A model generated the notes under the pieces. It saw only the letters and a list, made by a program, of their open reading frames with translations, was not told where the DNA came from and made no database searches. The translations under genes were made by a program, and so were the position numbers. Shown here piece after piece: positions 36,264 to 44,392 of a stretch of 64,000 bases of DNA; the stretch's first letter is position 1; every line of letters starts with the position of its first letter. The stretch is from the NCBI GenBank assembly GCA_944388035.1, contig CALXHF010000002.1, positions 62,001 through 126,000 of the forward strand, in the 5' to 3' direction. The DNA comes from an uncultured Clostridia bacterium (GTDB lineage: Bacteria; Bacillota; Clostridia; TANB77; CAG-508).

Positions 36264-36731
36264 ATGAAAATTAGTAATTCTCAAGAGGAATATTTAAAAA
36301 CGATTTATCTTTTAGAGAAAAATAATAAAAAAGTTAGAGTTACTGACATTGCTGAAAAACTTAAAATAACTAAGCCTAGTGTAAATAAAGGAATAAACAT
36401 TTTAAAAGATATAGGACTTGTAAATTATAAAGCATATGGAAATATTTCTTTAACAGAAAATGGAATAAATTTAGCAATTTCTATTATAAAAAGACAAGAT
36501 ATTTTAGAAATGTTTTTAGTAAATGTTTTAGAAATAGAAAAAAATAAAGCTGTAGAAGAGGCAAGAGCTTTAAAATATGCAATATCAGAAGAAACAGCAA
36601 TGAAACTTAATAAATATATAACAGAAGTTTTACACCTTGAAGAATTAGAGTGTGGTTATAATATAAATAATGAAAAATGTAGAAATTGTTTAAGGGTTAC
36701 TTTAAACAAACAAAACAAAAAAGAAAAATAA
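36264..36731 (+). CDS. DtxR/MntR-family metal-dependent transcriptional regulator
   Basis: The 155-residue protein begins with a winged helix (SQEEYLKTIYLLEKNNKKVRVTDIAEKL) and continues with the dimerisation/metal helices (GYNINNEKCRNC near the end, after EEARALKYAISEETAMKLNKYI). It lacks the C-terminal SH3 domain. It precedes sufC-sufB by 41 bases and has a palindromic operator at its own promoter, so it probably controls Fe-S assembly with iron as signal. The C-terminal Cys-rich C-G-Y-N...C-R-N-C motif is unusual and may be an extra metal or cluster site. Confidence 0.85.
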   Translation: MKISNSQEEYLKTIYLLEKNNKKVRVTDIAEKLKITKPSVNKGINILKDIGLVNYKAYGNISLTENGINLAISIIKRQDILEMFLVNVLEIEKNKAVEEARALKYAISEETAMKLNKYITEVLHLEELECGYNINNEKCRNCLRVTLNKQNKKEK

Positions 36732-36772
36732 TATATAAAAAATGTAAACAATTTAAATGGAGGATATGAAAT

Positions 36773-37504
36773 ATGTTAGAACTAAAAGATGTATGTTTCA
36801 CAAGAGATAATAAAAAAATATTAGATAATATAAATTTAAAAATAGATACAGATAAATTTATAGCAATAACAGGACCAAATGGTTCTGGCAAATCTACTTT
36901 AGTAAAAATGATTATGGGTATAGAAAAACCGGATTCTGGAAAGATTATTTTTGATGGTAAGGATATAACAAATTTAAAAATAAATGAAAGGGCAAGGTTG
37001 GGAATTAGTTTTGCTTTCCAACAACCTGTAAGATTTAAAGGAATTACTGTGTATGATTTACTAAAAATTGCTTCTAAGAAAAATATTACTAAAAAAGAAG
37101 CATGTGAGGTTTTATCAAGAGTAGGACTTTGTGCTAAAGAATATGTTGATAGAGAAGTAAATGCTTCTTTATCTGGTGGAGAGTTAAAAAGAATAGAGAT
37201 TGCTACTGTAGCTCTTAGAGGTTCTAAACTTGCTATTTTTGATGAGCCAGAAGCTGGTATTGATTTATGGAGTTTTAACAATTTGATAGAAGTTTTTGAA
37301 AATATGAGAGAATTGGTTAAAGGAACGACTTTAATTATTTCACATCAAGAAAGAATATTAAATATAGCAGATGAAGTTATTTTAATGAAAAGAGGTAAAA
37401 TTGAAGAGGTAGGAAGTAGTAAAGAAATTATAGAAAACAACATAAAAAATACTATTGGCTGTTGTAAAGTAAAGAAAGTAGGTGGAAATAGATGTCAAAA
37501 CTAA
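36773..37504 (+). CDS. sufC: SufC-like Fe-S assembly ATPase
   Basis: The 243-residue ABC ATPase has TGPNGSGKSTLVK, the SufC-specific ISFAFQQPVRFKGITVYDLL, signature SLSGGELKRIEIA and Walker B LAIFDEPEAGIDLWS. It supplies energy to the SufB scaffold. It ends 13 bases inside sufB. The set here (SufC plus one SufB/D) is the minimal two-gene form known from many anaerobes; sufD, sufS and sufU are absent. Confidence 0.92.
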   Translation: MLELKDVCFTRDNKKILDNINLKIDTDKFIAITGPNGSGKSTLVKMIMGIEKPDSGKIIFDGKDITNLKINERARLGISFAFQQPVRFKGITVYDLLKIASKKNITKKEACEVLSRVGLCAKEYVDREVNASLSGGELKRIEIATVALRGSKLAIFDEPEAGIDLWSFNNLIEVFENMRELVKGTTLIISHQERILNIADEVILMKRGKIEEVGSSKEIIENNIKNTIGCCKVKKVGGNRCQN

Positions 37505-38433
37505 ATGATGAATTACTAAATGATACAGATGAAGGGTTATTGGAAGAGGTTTCAGGCTTAGAAAAATTAAAAGATGGTGCTTATAATATAAGAAAAAATG
37601 GACAAGGAATAGAAAGAAAAGTTACTGAAAATGTAAATATTATAACTAAAGAAGATAAACCAGGAATTAATATCTATGTAAAAGAGAATACTAAATTTGA
37701 AATAGTTCATATTCCAGTTATAATAACTGAAAGTGGTTTGAAAGATATTGTTTACAATGATTTTTATATTGGTAAAAATTCATATGCATATATAATTGCA
37801 GGGTGTGGAATACACAATGACCATCACAAAGATTCAGAGCATAATGGAATACATAGATTTTTCTTAGAAGAAGGTGCTAAAGTTAAATATGTTGAAAAAC
37901 ATTATGGAGAAGGTATTGGTGATGGAAAAAGAATTTTAAATCCTGTAACAGAAGTATATTTAAAAAAAGGTAGCTCTTTAGAGATGGAAAGTGTACAAAT
38001 TAAAGGTGTTGATTCTACTATTAGAGAAACAAAAGGCATTTTAGAAGAAAGTGCTAATCTTGTTGTTACTGAAAAAATTATGACAGCAGGTAAGCAATTT
38101 GCAAAAACTATTTTTGATGTACAGTTAAATGGAGATGATTCTAGTGCCCACGTAACTTCTAGATCTGTTGCACAGGATGATTCTAAACAATACTTTATTT
38201 CTAAGATATACGGAAACGCAAAATGTTTTTCACATAGTGAGTGTGACGCAATAATACAAGATAAAGCAATTGTTACTGCGACACCAGAGGTTACTGCAAA
38301 TAATGTAGATGCAAATCTTATTCACGAGGCGGCAATTGGTAAAATTGCAGGTGAACAAATAACTAAACTCATGACTTTAGGTCTTTCTGAAGAAGAGGCA
38401 GAACAAGAAATTATAAATGGTTTTTTACGATAA
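37492..38433 (+). CDS. sufB: SufB/SufD-like Fe-S scaffold protein
   Basis: The 313-residue protein is a short SufB/D: the beta-helix core with AYIIAGCGIHNDHHKDSEHNG, FFLEEGAKVKYVEKHYG, and the C-terminal SHSECDAIIQDKAIVTATPEVTANN and LIHEAAIGKIAGEQ region with the conserved ENALIHEA-like site. It overlaps sufC. The length (about two thirds of E. coli SufB) fits the minimal SufBC systems of anaerobes. Confidence 0.92.
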   Translation: MSKLNDELLNDTDEGLLEEVSGLEKLKDGAYNIRKNGQGIERKVTENVNIITKEDKPGINIYVKENTKFEIVHIPVIITESGLKDIVYNDFYIGKNSYAYIIAGCGIHNDHHKDSEHNGIHRFFLEEGAKVKYVEKHYGEGIGDGKRILNPVTEVYLKKGSSLEMESVQIKGVDSTIRETKGILEESANLVVTEKIMTAGKQFAKTIFDVQLNGDDSSAHVTSRSVAQDDSKQYFISKIYGNAKCFSHSECDAIIQDKAIVTATPEVTANNVDANLIHEAAIGKIAGEQITKLMTLGLSEEEAEQEIINGFLR

Positions 38434-38465
38434 AAAAGACCAACTAATAAGTCAGCCTAAAATTT

Positions 38466-38624
38466 TTAGTAAAGATATAATGTGTCTTCAATTACATAAG
38501 AAACTGGTAGTACTTCTTCTGAATCGGAACTTATTTTAAAGATAGGATGATTAGAAGAAGTATCTTTGTATACAGAAACTGTTATAGTACCGCATTTCTC
38601 TAATTCTTGATTTGTTTCTTTCAA
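38466..38624 (-). CDS. Small unknown protein
   Basis: A 52-residue, acidic, soluble-looking protein with TTG start at 38624 (GGGGTGAG just upstream). The longer frame to the left of it is Phe/Tyr/Lys noise. It has a CGTITVSVYKDTSSNHPIF stretch. No family recognised; may be a small regulatory or envelope protein. It is followed on its own strand by the end of sufB, convergent. Confidence 0.45.
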   Translation of the reverse strand: MKETNQELEKCGTITVSVYKDTSSNHPIFKISSDSEEVLPVSYVIEDTLYLY

Positions 38625-38851
38625 ATTTCTCACCCCTTTTTTCTTTTGTGCCTTCTCAATTATACACTTATGAAAATAAAAGTACAGCGTTTTTTTACAA
38701 AAGTGAAAAAATAGTTTATAAAAATAAAAAAAATAAACTACCCTTTGGTAGTTCTGTGCATATTTATAATTTCTAACAATAAAATTTAATATCTTTAACA
38801 CTATCAATATGATAATATTCTTTCCAAGTAGAAACTATTAAAAAATAGTGT

Positions 38852-38947
38852 TTAGATATAATATTTATTTGTAGGATTTCCTTTTGATATATGTATATGA
38901 ATTGGCTCATTGTTTTCATTTGTTATAACCTGAAATCTCAAAAATAC
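38852..38947 (-). pseudogene. Remnant of a DUF4160-like gene
   Basis: About 31 codons read FLRFQVITNENNEPIHIHI-SKGNPTNKY and then stop. N-E-P-I-H-I-H resembles the HxH motif of DUF4160 proteins. There is no start codon in good context, and the expected remainder is missing. Family assignment is tentative. Confidence 0.4.
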
Positions 38948-39222
38948 TAGGCAAATTTAAGACCTCCTTCTTTAGCATATCTATAAAAAAGGTCTGAACT
39001 ATTTTTAGTAACTTGTTTAAAAAATTCTATTTCTTCATCAGAATAATTACCTTCCCAAATAGTAACTTCATAAGTTGGTAATTTAATTCTAACAGAATCA
39101 AAACCATTTTCTGTAGGTCTTTCAAAATGAACATCTACACACTCTTGTCCATTATCATCTGTATATATATTTGAAAAAGTAACTTCTGTTCCGTCTGGAT
39201 AATTAACATATGGATACATCAT
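38947..39222 (-). CDS. Unknown protein of 91 residues
   Basis: An acidic, soluble protein starting MMYPYVNYPDGTEVTFSNIY, with ribosome binding site AAGGAGAG in front, and ending GGLKFA. I do not recognise a family. It is followed directly by the DUF4160-like remnant on the same strand, so both may once have been a two-gene unit of the toxin-antitoxin or accessory type; this is inference. Confidence 0.65.
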   Translation of the reverse strand: MMYPYVNYPDGTEVTFSNIYTDDNGQECVDVHFERPTENGFDSVRIKLPTYEVTIWEGNYSDEEIEFFKQVTKNSSDLFYRYAKEGGLKFA

Positions 39223-39282
39223 AGCTTGAGCTCTCCTTACTAAAAAAGCATAAAAAGATATATTCCTTTTATGCTAAAAAAT

Positions 39283-39358
39283 TGGTTGCGGGGGATAGAC
39301 TCGAACTACCGACCTCAGGGTTATGAGCCCTGCGAGCTGCCAACTGCTCCACCCCGCG
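39283..39358 (-). tRNA. Initiator tRNA-fMet (CAU)
   Basis: On the minus strand the acceptor begins C and pairs opposite A (C1-A72 mismatch), and the anticodon stem carries GGG/CCC next to the loop CTCATAA. Both are initiator hallmarks. CCA is encoded. Confidence 0.95.
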
Positions 39359-39421
39359 ATATTTATTTTGACTTCTTTAAAGGAATATGATATTATTTCT
39401 TAAAGAATTAGTACATTATTA

Positions 39422-39450
39422 ATTTTACTACTAAAAAGTATTTATGTCAA
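39422..39450 (-). promoter_or_regulatory. Promoter of tRNA-fMet
   Basis: On the minus strand TTGACA (39450-39445), 17 bases, TAAAAT (39427-39422), about 65 bases before the tRNA. Confidence 0.7.
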
Positions 39451-39608
39451 TAGAAAACAAGCAAAAAATATTGAAAATTCTTGGAAAATTAATAAAAATA
39501 TAGTAAAACTTATATACTAATACTATTATATGAAAAAAATTATATAAATATTACAAAAAAATAATAAAAAATCAGAAAATAAATATAATAAGGAAAAGAG
39601 GCTTATTT

Positions 39609-40391
39609 ATGGAATTATCAGTAATAATATGTTTAGTAATACCATTTTTAGGAACAGTATTAGGTTCTGCTATGGTGTTTCTTATGAAAAATAAAATAAA
39701 TGTAAAACTACAAAAAATGCTTTTGGGTTTTGCATCTGGAGTAATGATATCAGCATCTGTATGGTCATTATTAATACCATCAATTGATATGGCAAAAACA
39801 CAAGGAGAAATAGAATGGCTTCCAGCATCTGTTGGCTTTTTGCTAGGTATTGGTTTTTTATTATTTTTAGATACATTAATACCGCATTTGCACTTAAACA
39901 GTAAGAAACCAGAAGGAATAAAATCAAAACTAAAAAATGAAATTATGTTAGTATTAGCGGTAACCTTGCACAATATTCCAGAAGGTATGGCTGTTGGGGT
40001 TGTACTTGCAGGAGCTATAAATGGAGAAGTTGGTTTAAGTCTAGCAGGTGGAATTGCATTAGCTGTAGGAATAGCAATTCAAAACTTCCCAGAAGGTGCA
40101 ATAATTTCAATGCCGTTAGAAGCAGAAGGAAAATCAAAATTAAAATCATTTGGATATGGCGTATTATCTGGAATAGTTGAGCCAATTGCAGGGATAGTTA
40201 CAATTTTGTTGACAGGACTTGTGACATCAATACTTCCATATTTACTAGCATTTGCAGCAGGTGCAATGATATATGTTGTAGTAGAAGAATTAATACCAGA
40301 ATCACAAGAGGGAGAACACTCAAATATTGGAACAATAGGAGTCGCAATAGGTTTTGTATTAATGATGATACTAGACATAGCATTAGGCTAA
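39609..40391 (+). CDS. ZIP family metal transporter (ZupT-like)
   Basis: The 260-residue, eight-helix protein has the two ZIP metal-binding helices: HNIPEGMAVGV and NFPEGAIISMPL, plus the C-terminal VEELIPES. It imports divalent metals (Zn, Fe, Mn). A second ZIP at 53113 has the same motifs but carries two CGG shifts, and this intact copy serves as a useful template for it. It lies between tRNA-fMet and the redox genes. Confidence 0.9.
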   Translation: MELSVIICLVIPFLGTVLGSAMVFLMKNKINVKLQKMLLGFASGVMISASVWSLLIPSIDMAKTQGEIEWLPASVGFLLGIGFLLFLDTLIPHLHLNSKKPEGIKSKLKNEIMLVLAVTLHNIPEGMAVGVVLAGAINGEVGLSLAGGIALAVGIAIQNFPEGAIISMPLEAEGKSKLKSFGYGVLSGIVEPIAGIVTILLTGLVTSILPYLLAFAAGAMIYVVVEELIPESQEGEHSNIGTIGVAIGFVLMMILDIALG

Positions 40392-40451
40392 AAGTACTAT
40401 GCAAAATAAAAAAAAGATGATATAATGGCAAAAAAAAAGGAGGAATTATTT

Positions 40452-40832
40452 ATGAATAAAGAATTAATAATAAAAAAATGTAAATCTTGTGGAGCAACAG
40501 TTAAAGTTATAAATGATTGTAATTGTAACGGTTGTGGAATTGTATGTTGTGGAGAACCAATGGAAAAATTAGTTCCAAACTCAGTAGATGCATCAGTAGA
40601 AAAACACGTACCTACATATGAAAAAATTGGTGATGAAATAATAGTTACAGTAAAACACGTAATGGAAGAAGAACATTTTATAGAGTGGGTAAGCATAGTA
40701 GAAGAAAATAAAGAAACAACTGTAGAATTTCAACCAGGAGAAAAAGCAGAAGCAAAATTCCCTTATGTAAAAGGAGCAGTACTTTATGCTTATTGTAATA
40801 AACACGGTTTATGGAAAAAAGAAGTAGAGTAG
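40452..40832 (+). CDS. Desulfoferrodoxin/superoxide reductase
   Basis: The 126-residue protein has an N-terminal Cys-rich knot (C-KS-C-G...C-N-C-N-G-C-G-IVCCGEPM) and the superoxide reductase iron centre ligands (EKHVPTYE, EEEHFIEWV, and CNKHGLW, giving His and Cys). It detoxifies superoxide without making O2, typical of anaerobes. ATG 40452 with AAGGAGG in front; an upstream in-frame ATG overlaps that site. Followed by the thiol-redox genes. Confidence 0.9.
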   Translation: MNKELIIKKCKSCGATVKVINDCNCNGCGIVCCGEPMEKLVPNSVDASVEKHVPTYEKIGDEIIVTVKHVMEEEHFIEWVSIVEENKETTVEFQPGEKAEAKFPYVKGAVLYAYCNKHGLWKKEVE

Positions 40833-40845
40833 AGGAAAAATTCTT

Positions 40846-41481
40846 ATGGATTATATTTTTACTTTTATAGAAGGTTTTGCAAGTTTTATTTCACCTTGTG
40901 TATTACCTATGCTTCCTATATATATTTCTTATTTTATAGGAGAAGATAATAAAAAAGTATCAAAAGCTGTAATAAATTCAGTAGGGTTTGTATTAGGTTT
41001 TACAATAGTTTTTATATTATTATCAATATTTGCAAGCAGTTTTGGTGTAATAATAAGTCAAAATATTAAATATATTAAAATAGTATTTGGAATTATTATT
41101 ATATTACTTGGCTTAAACTATATGGAAATAATAAAAATAAATTTATTAAATAAATCAAAAGGAATTAGTAAAAAAATAAAAGATTTGAATTTTGTAAAAT
41201 CATTAGCTTTTGGTATGATATTTTCAATTAGTTGGACACCGTGTATAGGTACATTTTTAGCCTCTGCATTACTTTTAATTGCAAAAAATCAAGATATGGT
41301 AAAAGGAATATTATTAATGATTATATATAGTATAGGACTTGGAATACCTTTTATTATATCAGCAGTACTGTTAGAAAAGTTAAAAGAAGCTTTTAATTTT
41401 ATTAAAAAGCATTATAATGTAATAAAAAAGATTTCAGGAATAATTTTAATAATTATGGGAATTTATATGATATTATTTTAA
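40846..41481 (+). CDS. ccdA: CcdA-type thiol-redox membrane protein
   Basis: The 211-residue, six-helix protein has FASFISPCVLPMLPIYISYF and SISWTPCIGTFLASALLL, the two Cys-containing helices by which CcdA passes electrons across the membrane. Ten bases later a membrane-anchored thioredoxin starts; these two together with the downstream CoA-disulfide reductase form a thiol-redox cluster. Confidence 0.92.
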   Translation: MDYIFTFIEGFASFISPCVLPMLPIYISYFIGEDNKKVSKAVINSVGFVLGFTIVFILLSIFASSFGVIISQNIKYIKIVFGIIIILLGLNYMEIIKINLLNKSKGISKKIKDLNFVKSLAFGMIFSISWTPCIGTFLASALLLIAKNQDMVKGILLMIIYSIGLGIPFIISAVLLEKLKEAFNFIKKHYNVIKKISGIILIIMGIYMILF

Positions 41482-41490
41482 GGAGAGTTT

Positions 41491-41946
41491 ATGAAAAACA
41501 AAATAATATGGTTTATAATATTTGCAATTCTTGTAATAGCTATAATTTTAGCAACTAAATTTATAAATAAACAAGGAGAAGAAAATCTACAAGAAAGCGA
41601 ACAAAATACAAATACATTAAATGAGGAGGAAGATAGTATGAATATTATGAAAGTATCAGACGAGAATTTTGAACAAGAAGTACTAAATAGTAATATACCA
41701 GTATTGGTAGACTTCTATGCAGATTGGTGTGGTCCTTGTAAAATGTTATCACCAATAGTAGATGAAGTAGCAAAAGAAAATGATGATATTAAAGTTGTAA
41801 AAGTAAATGTGGATGAATCACAAAATACAGCTATAAAATACCAAGTAATGTCAATACCAACATTAGTTGTTATTAAAAATGGAAACGAAGTAAATCGTTC
41901 AGTTGGTTTAATTGATAAAGAAGAAGTTTTGAATTTAGTAAAATAA
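41491..41946 (+). CDS. Membrane-anchored thioredoxin-like protein
   Basis: The 151-residue protein starts with a signal-anchor helix (NKIIWFIIFAILVIAIILAT), a short linker and a complete thioredoxin fold with DFYADWCGPCKMLSPIVDE and the cis-proline region MSIPTLVVIKNG. It probably receives electrons through CcdA and acts on the outer face. ATG with AAGGAG. Confidence 0.92.
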   Translation: MKNKIIWFIIFAILVIAIILATKFINKQGEENLQESEQNTNTLNEEEDSMNIMKVSDENFEQEVLNSNIPVLVDFYADWCGPCKMLSPIVDEVAKENDDIKVVKVNVDESQNTAIKYQVMSIPTLVVIKNGNEVNRSVGLIDKEEVLNLVK

Positions 41947-42008
41947 AGATATTAAATTTAAATTAGTTTAGATTTTTTCTAGACTAATTTTCGTTTAAGG
42001 AGGAACTT

Positions 42009-43658
42009 ATGAAAATAGTAATAATTGGAGGAGTAGCAGGTGGAGCAACTACAGCAGCAAGACTTAGAAGATTAGATGAAAAAGCAGAAATAATTATGAT
42101 AGATAAGGGGAATCACATTTCTTTTGCCAATTGTGGTCTTCCATATTATATTGGTGATGTAATTAAAGATAAAGATGAGTTATTATTACAGACCCCAGAA
42201 AGTTTCAAACAAAGATTTAATATAGATGTACGAATAAGACAAAAAGTACTAAAAATAAATAAAGAAGAAAAAAAGATTTTGGTTGAAAAGAAAGATGGCA
42301 AAGAACAATATGAAGAAACTTATGATAAATTAATTATTTCTACAGGAGCAGAACCGATAAATCACGTAGATTTTTTAGAAGGAAACGAGAGAGTAAAAAC
42401 GTTAAGAACAATAGAAGATGCACAAGCAATAAAACAACATATAAAAAGTGGTAATGTAAAAGATGTTGTAATAGTTGGTGGTGGTTATATTGGTGTAGAA
42501 ATGGCAGAAAATTTAAGAAATTATCCAGAATTAAATATAACAATAGTTCAAAGTAACGACCATTTAATAGGTCCTTTAGACAAAGATATGGCTTGTGTTG
42601 TACATAGAGAATTACGAAAAAATGGAATTAATATTATTTTAAATAATGGTTTAGCTGAAATAGAACAAGATGGGGATAAATTAAATGTTATATTAGATAA
42701 TGGGGAATTAAAAGCTGATTTTGTTATATTAAGTATTGGAGTAAAGCCAGAAGGTGTAATAGGTCTAGTATCTGGTTTAACAGTAAGATATAATGGAGCA
42801 ATTGATGTAAATGAATATTTACAAACAAAAAATAAAGATATATATGCAATAGGAGATGTTATAATTACAGAAAATACAGTTACAGGAAACAGTAATTATA
42901 CGCCTTTAGCAGGCCCTGCAAATAGACAAGCAAGAATAGTTGCAAATAATATTGCAGGAAAAATAGATTCTTATGAAGGAAGTATAGGAAGCAGTATAAT
43001 AAAAATATTTGATTATAGTCTAGCTATGACAGGTTTAAATGAAAAAATGTGTAAAGAAAAAAATTTAAGTGCAAGCTCAATTATAATATCACCAAATTCA
43101 CACGCAAGCTATTATCCAGGAGCAAAACCAATATTAATAAAATGTTGGTATAATAAGATAAAGGGACAAATATATGGAGCACAAGTATGGGGAAAAGAAG
43201 GTGTTGATAAAATTTGTGATATTTTAGCAGTAGCGGTAAAAATGAAAATGACTGCATATGATTTAGAAAAATTAGAATTATGCTATGCACCACCATATTC
43301 TTCTGCTAAAAGTCCTGTAAACATTTTAGGAAATAGCATAGTAAATAATATAGAAAGATTAGTAAGAACAGTTACGTGGCAAGAAGTAGAAGATTTAAAG
43401 AAAAGGGAAAAATATTTAATTTTAGATGTAAGAACAGATGAAGAATATGAAAGAGGACATTTTGAAAATGCTATACATATTCCATTAGATGATTTAAGAA
43501 AAAGATTAAATGAATTAGATAAAACTAAGAAATATTTAATTTATTGTAGAACAGGTCTTAGAAGTTATCTTGCTTGTAGAATTTTAATGCAAAATGGTTT
43601 TGATGTTTATAATATTACAGGAGGATATTCTTTCTATAAAGTAATTAGTGAAAATTAA
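42009..43658 (+). CDS. CoA-disulfide reductase with C-terminal rhodanese domain
   Basis: The 549-residue flavoprotein has FAD motif VIIGGVAGGATTAARLRR, the redox cysteine in NCGLPYYIGD (about 43), NAD-binding VIVGGGYIGVEMAEN and the second FAD motif DIYAIGDV. The last 90 residues are a rhodanese domain with active site YCRTGLRS. Such CoADR-RHD enzymes handle CoA disulfide or persulfide. It shares the redox neighbourhood with CcdA and superoxide reductase. AAGGAGG before the ATG. Confidence 0.92.
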   Translation: MKIVIIGGVAGGATTAARLRRLDEKAEIIMIDKGNHISFANCGLPYYIGDVIKDKDELLLQTPESFKQRFNIDVRIRQKVLKINKEEKKILVEKKDGKEQYEETYDKLIISTGAEPINHVDFLEGNERVKTLRTIEDAQAIKQHIKSGNVKDVVIVGGGYIGVEMAENLRNYPELNITIVQSNDHLIGPLDKDMACVVHRELRKNGINIILNNGLAEIEQDGDKLNVILDNGELKADFVILSIGVKPEGVIGLVSGLTVRYNGAIDVNEYLQTKNKDIYAIGDVIITENTVTGNSNYTPLAGPANRQARIVANNIAGKIDSYEGSIGSSIIKIFDYSLAMTGLNEKMCKEKNLSASSIIISPNSHASYYPGAKPILIKCWYNKIKGQIYGAQVWGKEGVDKICDILAVAVKMKMTAYDLEKLELCYAPPYSSAKSPVNILGNSIVNNIERLVRTVTWQEVEDLKKREKYLILDVRTDEEYERGHFENAIHIPLDDLRKRLNELDKTKKYLIYCRTGLRSYLACRILMQNGFDVYNITGGYSFYKVISEN

Positions 43659-43668
43659 GGAGTTTAAA

Positions 43669-44244
43669 ATGGAAAATATAAATAGTAATGAAATTACTGT
43701 AAAAGTAAATACAAATATGAAAGAAATAGAAGAGATATTAATAAATAAAGGTTTTAAATTAAGTGATGAGTTTACGTGTGAAGATAATTATTTTATTCCT
43801 TTAAATATGAATATTAAAAAAGAAAGTATTAGAGATATTATAAAGAAAGCTATTATAATAAGACAAGTTAGAAATGATAAAGTATTAGTTTTTAAGAAAA
43901 AGAATATAGACCAAAATGGCGATATATTAAAACAACAAAAATTTGAGTGCAATATTTTAGATGTTAATGAAGCTAAAAGGTTTTTAGAAGCAGTTGGATA
44001 TAAAAGTGTAATGGATATTTTCGAAAAAGATATTTGTTATAGTAAAGATTGTTTAAAATTAGCTTTTAAAGATATAAAAAATGGTGATATTTTAATGGAA
44101 TTAGAAACACAAGATATAGAAGGTTTTAGAACTACCAAAGAATTAAAAGAAAAAGTACTAAAATTAAATTTGCCAATTGATACAAGTAACTTCTTTGTGA
44201 AAAAAGCAGAAGTGGAATTAGGAAGAGTAATAAATAGAAAATAA
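43669..44244 (+). CDS. CYTH-like (triphosphate tunnel) protein
   Basis: The 191-residue protein begins NEITVKVNT and has alternating charged beta-strands (VLVFKKKNID, KLAFKDIKNGDILMELETQDIEG) that suggest a CYTH/class IV adenylate cyclase-like tunnel fold, though the ExExK motif is degenerate (E-I-T-V-K). ATG 43669 follows AAGGAG. It lies right after the CoA-disulfide reductase. Its 3' end is repeated in degenerate form at 45612-45676, on the other side of the DUF4143 ATPase. Confidence 0.6.
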   Translation: MENINSNEITVKVNTNMKEIEEILINKGFKLSDEFTCEDNYFIPLNMNIKKESIRDIIKKAIIIRQVRNDKVLVFKKKNIDQNGDILKQQKFECNILDVNEAKRFLEAVGYKSVMDIFEKDICYSKDCLKLAFKDIKNGDILMELETQDIEGFRTTKELKEKVLKLNLPIDTSNFFVKKAEVELGRVINRK

Positions 44245-44297
44245 AGAATAATTAAAGGTTATAATGAGAAAAATAAATCATACATATAAATAAAAAA

Positions 44298-44349
44298 TCC
44301 AATACATATAAAATTATCAAAGTATTGGAAATATTTTTCCAATACTTTG
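44298..44349 (+). terminator. Two alternative hairpins after the CYTH gene
   Basis: A 14-bp perfect stem (44318-44331 with 44336-44349) follows the CYTH gene. The bases TCCAATAC at 44298-44305 can also pair with GTATTGGA at 44322-44329, so the two folds exclude each other. It may be a terminator or an attenuator for the ATPase 44 bases further on. Confidence 0.6.
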
Positions 44350-44392
44350 GCAATTAATGAAAAATAGTATATACTATATATGAGGTGGTAGT

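Noticed and set aside
38625..38807. N-terminal extension of the small minus-strand gene
   Set aside because: Phe/Tyr/Lys-rich nonsense; the ribosome binding site supports a start at 38624.
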